NCBI RefSeq assembly: GCF_014237865.1
Contig: NZ_JACJUU010000003.1
Location: forward strand, 124,001 to 188,000
Direction of reading: 5' to 3'
From: Pusillimonas minor
GTDB lineage: Bacteria > Pseudomonadota > Gammaproteobacteria > Burkholderiales > Burkholderiaceae_B
Length of the DNA: 64,000 nt
Position numbers and translations under genes: made by a program. The notes under the pieces are model-generated. The model was not told where the DNA came from and made no database searches. It was given only the letters and a program-made list of their open reading frames with translations. Positions 63,113 to 64,000 of this stretch are shown here, in pieces (within the stretch, counting starts at the first letter, position 1; every line of letters begins with the position of its first letter).

Positions 63113-64000
63113 ATGGTTAATGCCCCGCCCGATCAAGTTCAGGAACACGCCCTGGGTGCCGAGGCGATCGCACGGCTTCAGGCCGGCCCATCGGCCGAAG
63201 GCTTGCAGCTGCTGTACGACGTGGTGCAAGCGCTATCGGGCGCGCATGGCTTGCGGCAGGGCTTAACCAGCACGCTCGAACGCGTGGTACGTGGCGATGG
63301 TTGGGACCTGGGCGTCATGTGGTTAAACACACCGGGCGGCCTCAAGTTCCAGTGTGCCTGGCATCACCCGGCGCTTGACGCGGCCAACTTTTTGCAGGTG
63401 TCGCAAGACCCAAAGCTCGACCTTGACGCGTGCCTGGCCCACCAAACCCAAAAGCGGCGCGCACTGATTTTTATTGAACAAATTGCGCCCAATGCCTGCT
63501 GGGAGCGCAACCGCCAGGCGATGGCGCTGGGGCTGACCTCGGCCATGGGGCTGCCGCTCATGGTCGGCGATAAAATCTATGGTGTCCTCGAACTGTTCAG
63601 CCGCAGCCCCCGGGTTTGCAATGCCCACGCATTAGGCCTTTTCAGGGCGTTAAGCAGCGACATCGGGCAGTTCATCGAAGCGCGCCACCTTGAGCAGCAA
63701 CTTTACGACAACAACGCCAAGCTGGCCGAGGCCCACCGCATTGCACGCATGGCTTACTGGGAACTGAATCTGGTCAACCTGCAACTGCATGGCAACCTGG
63801 ATACCGCCGCCGTGCTGGGCTTAACCCCCGAGTCGTTGCCGCGCGACCTGCATGCCTTGTATGGCATTGTGCCCCCCGAAGACCACTCGCATTTGCAAAC
63901 CATGATTGCCGGGGCGCAGCGCCAGCAGCACCCCATTGTTACTGTCGAGTATCGGGTTATCGACAAAGACGGGCACGTCAGGCATATGCTGGTCCAAGCT
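63113..64000 (+). CDS. GAF-PAS sensor protein, N-terminal part (3' end outside window)
   Basis: The 296 visible residues start MVNAPPDQVQEHALGAEAI. A GAF domain covers about 30-190 (GWDLGVMWLNTPGG, then SAMGLPLMVGDKIYGVLELFSR), a helical linker with FIEARHLEQQLYDNNAKLAEAHRIAR follows, and a PAS domain begins near 215 (WELNLVNLQLHGNLDTAAVLGLTPE, then VEYRVIDKDGHVRHM). The frame runs through the window end, so the output domain (histidine kinase, GGDEF or EAL) is not visible. It is probably a signalling protein. Confidence 0.8.
   Translation, partial: MVNAPPDQVQEHALGAEAIARLQAGPSAEGLQLLYDVVQALSGAHGLRQGLTSTLERVVRGDGWDLGVMWLNTPGGLKFQCAWHHPALDAANFLQVSQDPKLDLDACLAHQTQKRRALIFIEQIAPNACWERNRQAMALGLTSAMGLPLMVGDKIYGVLELFSRSPRVCNAHALGLFRALSSDIGQFIEARHLEQQLYDNNAKLAEAHRIARMAYWELNLVNLQLHGNLDTAAVLGLTPESLPRDLHALYGIVPPEDHSHLQTMIAGAQRQQHPIVTVEYRVIDKDGHVRHMLVQA

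Noticed and set aside
1-64000. tRNA genes, rRNA genes, CRISPR arrays, insertion sequences, phage genes
   Set aside because: None was recognised on reading either strand; transposase, integrase or repeat-spacer patterns are absent.

Overview
The window is a continuous, gene-dense, GC-rich stretch of a betaproteobacterial chromosome, most likely Burkholderiales, family Alcaligenaceae (relatives of Bordetella, Pusillimonas or Castellaniella). This rests on the gene order rpsB-tsf-pyrH-frr-uppS-cdsA-dxr-rseP-bamA-ompH-lpxD-fabZ-lpxA-lpxB-rnhB, the ppsR/ppsA pair, the major porin type and protein similarity as I recall it. I saw no rRNA, tRNA, insertion sequence, phage or CRISPR array. Genus and species cannot be read from the sequence.

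Layout. 1-540: 3' end of purF. 831-18014: a large accessory catabolic region. It holds an FAD monooxygenase, three IclR regulators, a RidA-like protein, a Rieske oxygenase and two small proteins on the left arm. On the right arm, divergent from the Rieske arm, is a 12-gene run: NitT/TauT-type ABC transporter (3 genes), SDR, cupin, alpha/beta hydrolase, IclR, a second SDR without the catalytic Tyr/Lys, a ThDP enzyme, an aspartate-dehydrogenase-like protein, an aldehyde dehydrogenase and an extradiol-type VOC protein. 18483-24174: porin, dsbB, glnD and map, all on the minus strand. 24583-40003: the translation / isoprenoid / outer-membrane / lipid A supercluster, all on the plus strand. 40034-43390: ppsR and ppsA, divergent. 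43497-46482: TetR, alkylated-DNA repair methyltransferase, NfeD and a stomatin-like protein. 46555-50132: a ferric-iron ABC transporter (minus strand). 50399-56153: ferredoxin-NADP reductase, RidA, recG, oxyR, proC and a VUT/YhhQ-like transporter. 56300-64000: GST, SDR, an epd-like dehydrogenase overlapping fumC, UspA, an orphan amino-acid-type binding protein, a shortened Crp/Fnr regulator and the start of a GAF-PAS sensor.

The part most likely to be undescribed is 831-18014. It looks like a complete uptake-and-degradation route for a small, probably aromatic or N-heterocyclic acid. Uptake would be by the NitT/TauT transporter and ring attack by the Rieske oxygenase and/or FAD monooxygenase. 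Ring opening would be by the VOC (and perhaps the cupin) protein, with clean-up by the hydrolase, RidA-like protein, ThDP enzyme, NadX-like dehydrogenase and ALDH. From memory the right arm keeps the gene order of an uncharacterised Pseudomonas aeruginosa PAO1 block around PA3502-PA3514, whose NadX-like member has been studied as an L-aspartate dehydrogenase in isolation. The two intergenic regions that control the left arm and the transporter operon share an identical 16-bp element, and further palindromes lie in front of the monooxygenase. IclR control of the whole region is therefore a testable inference. The natural substrate is not known to me.
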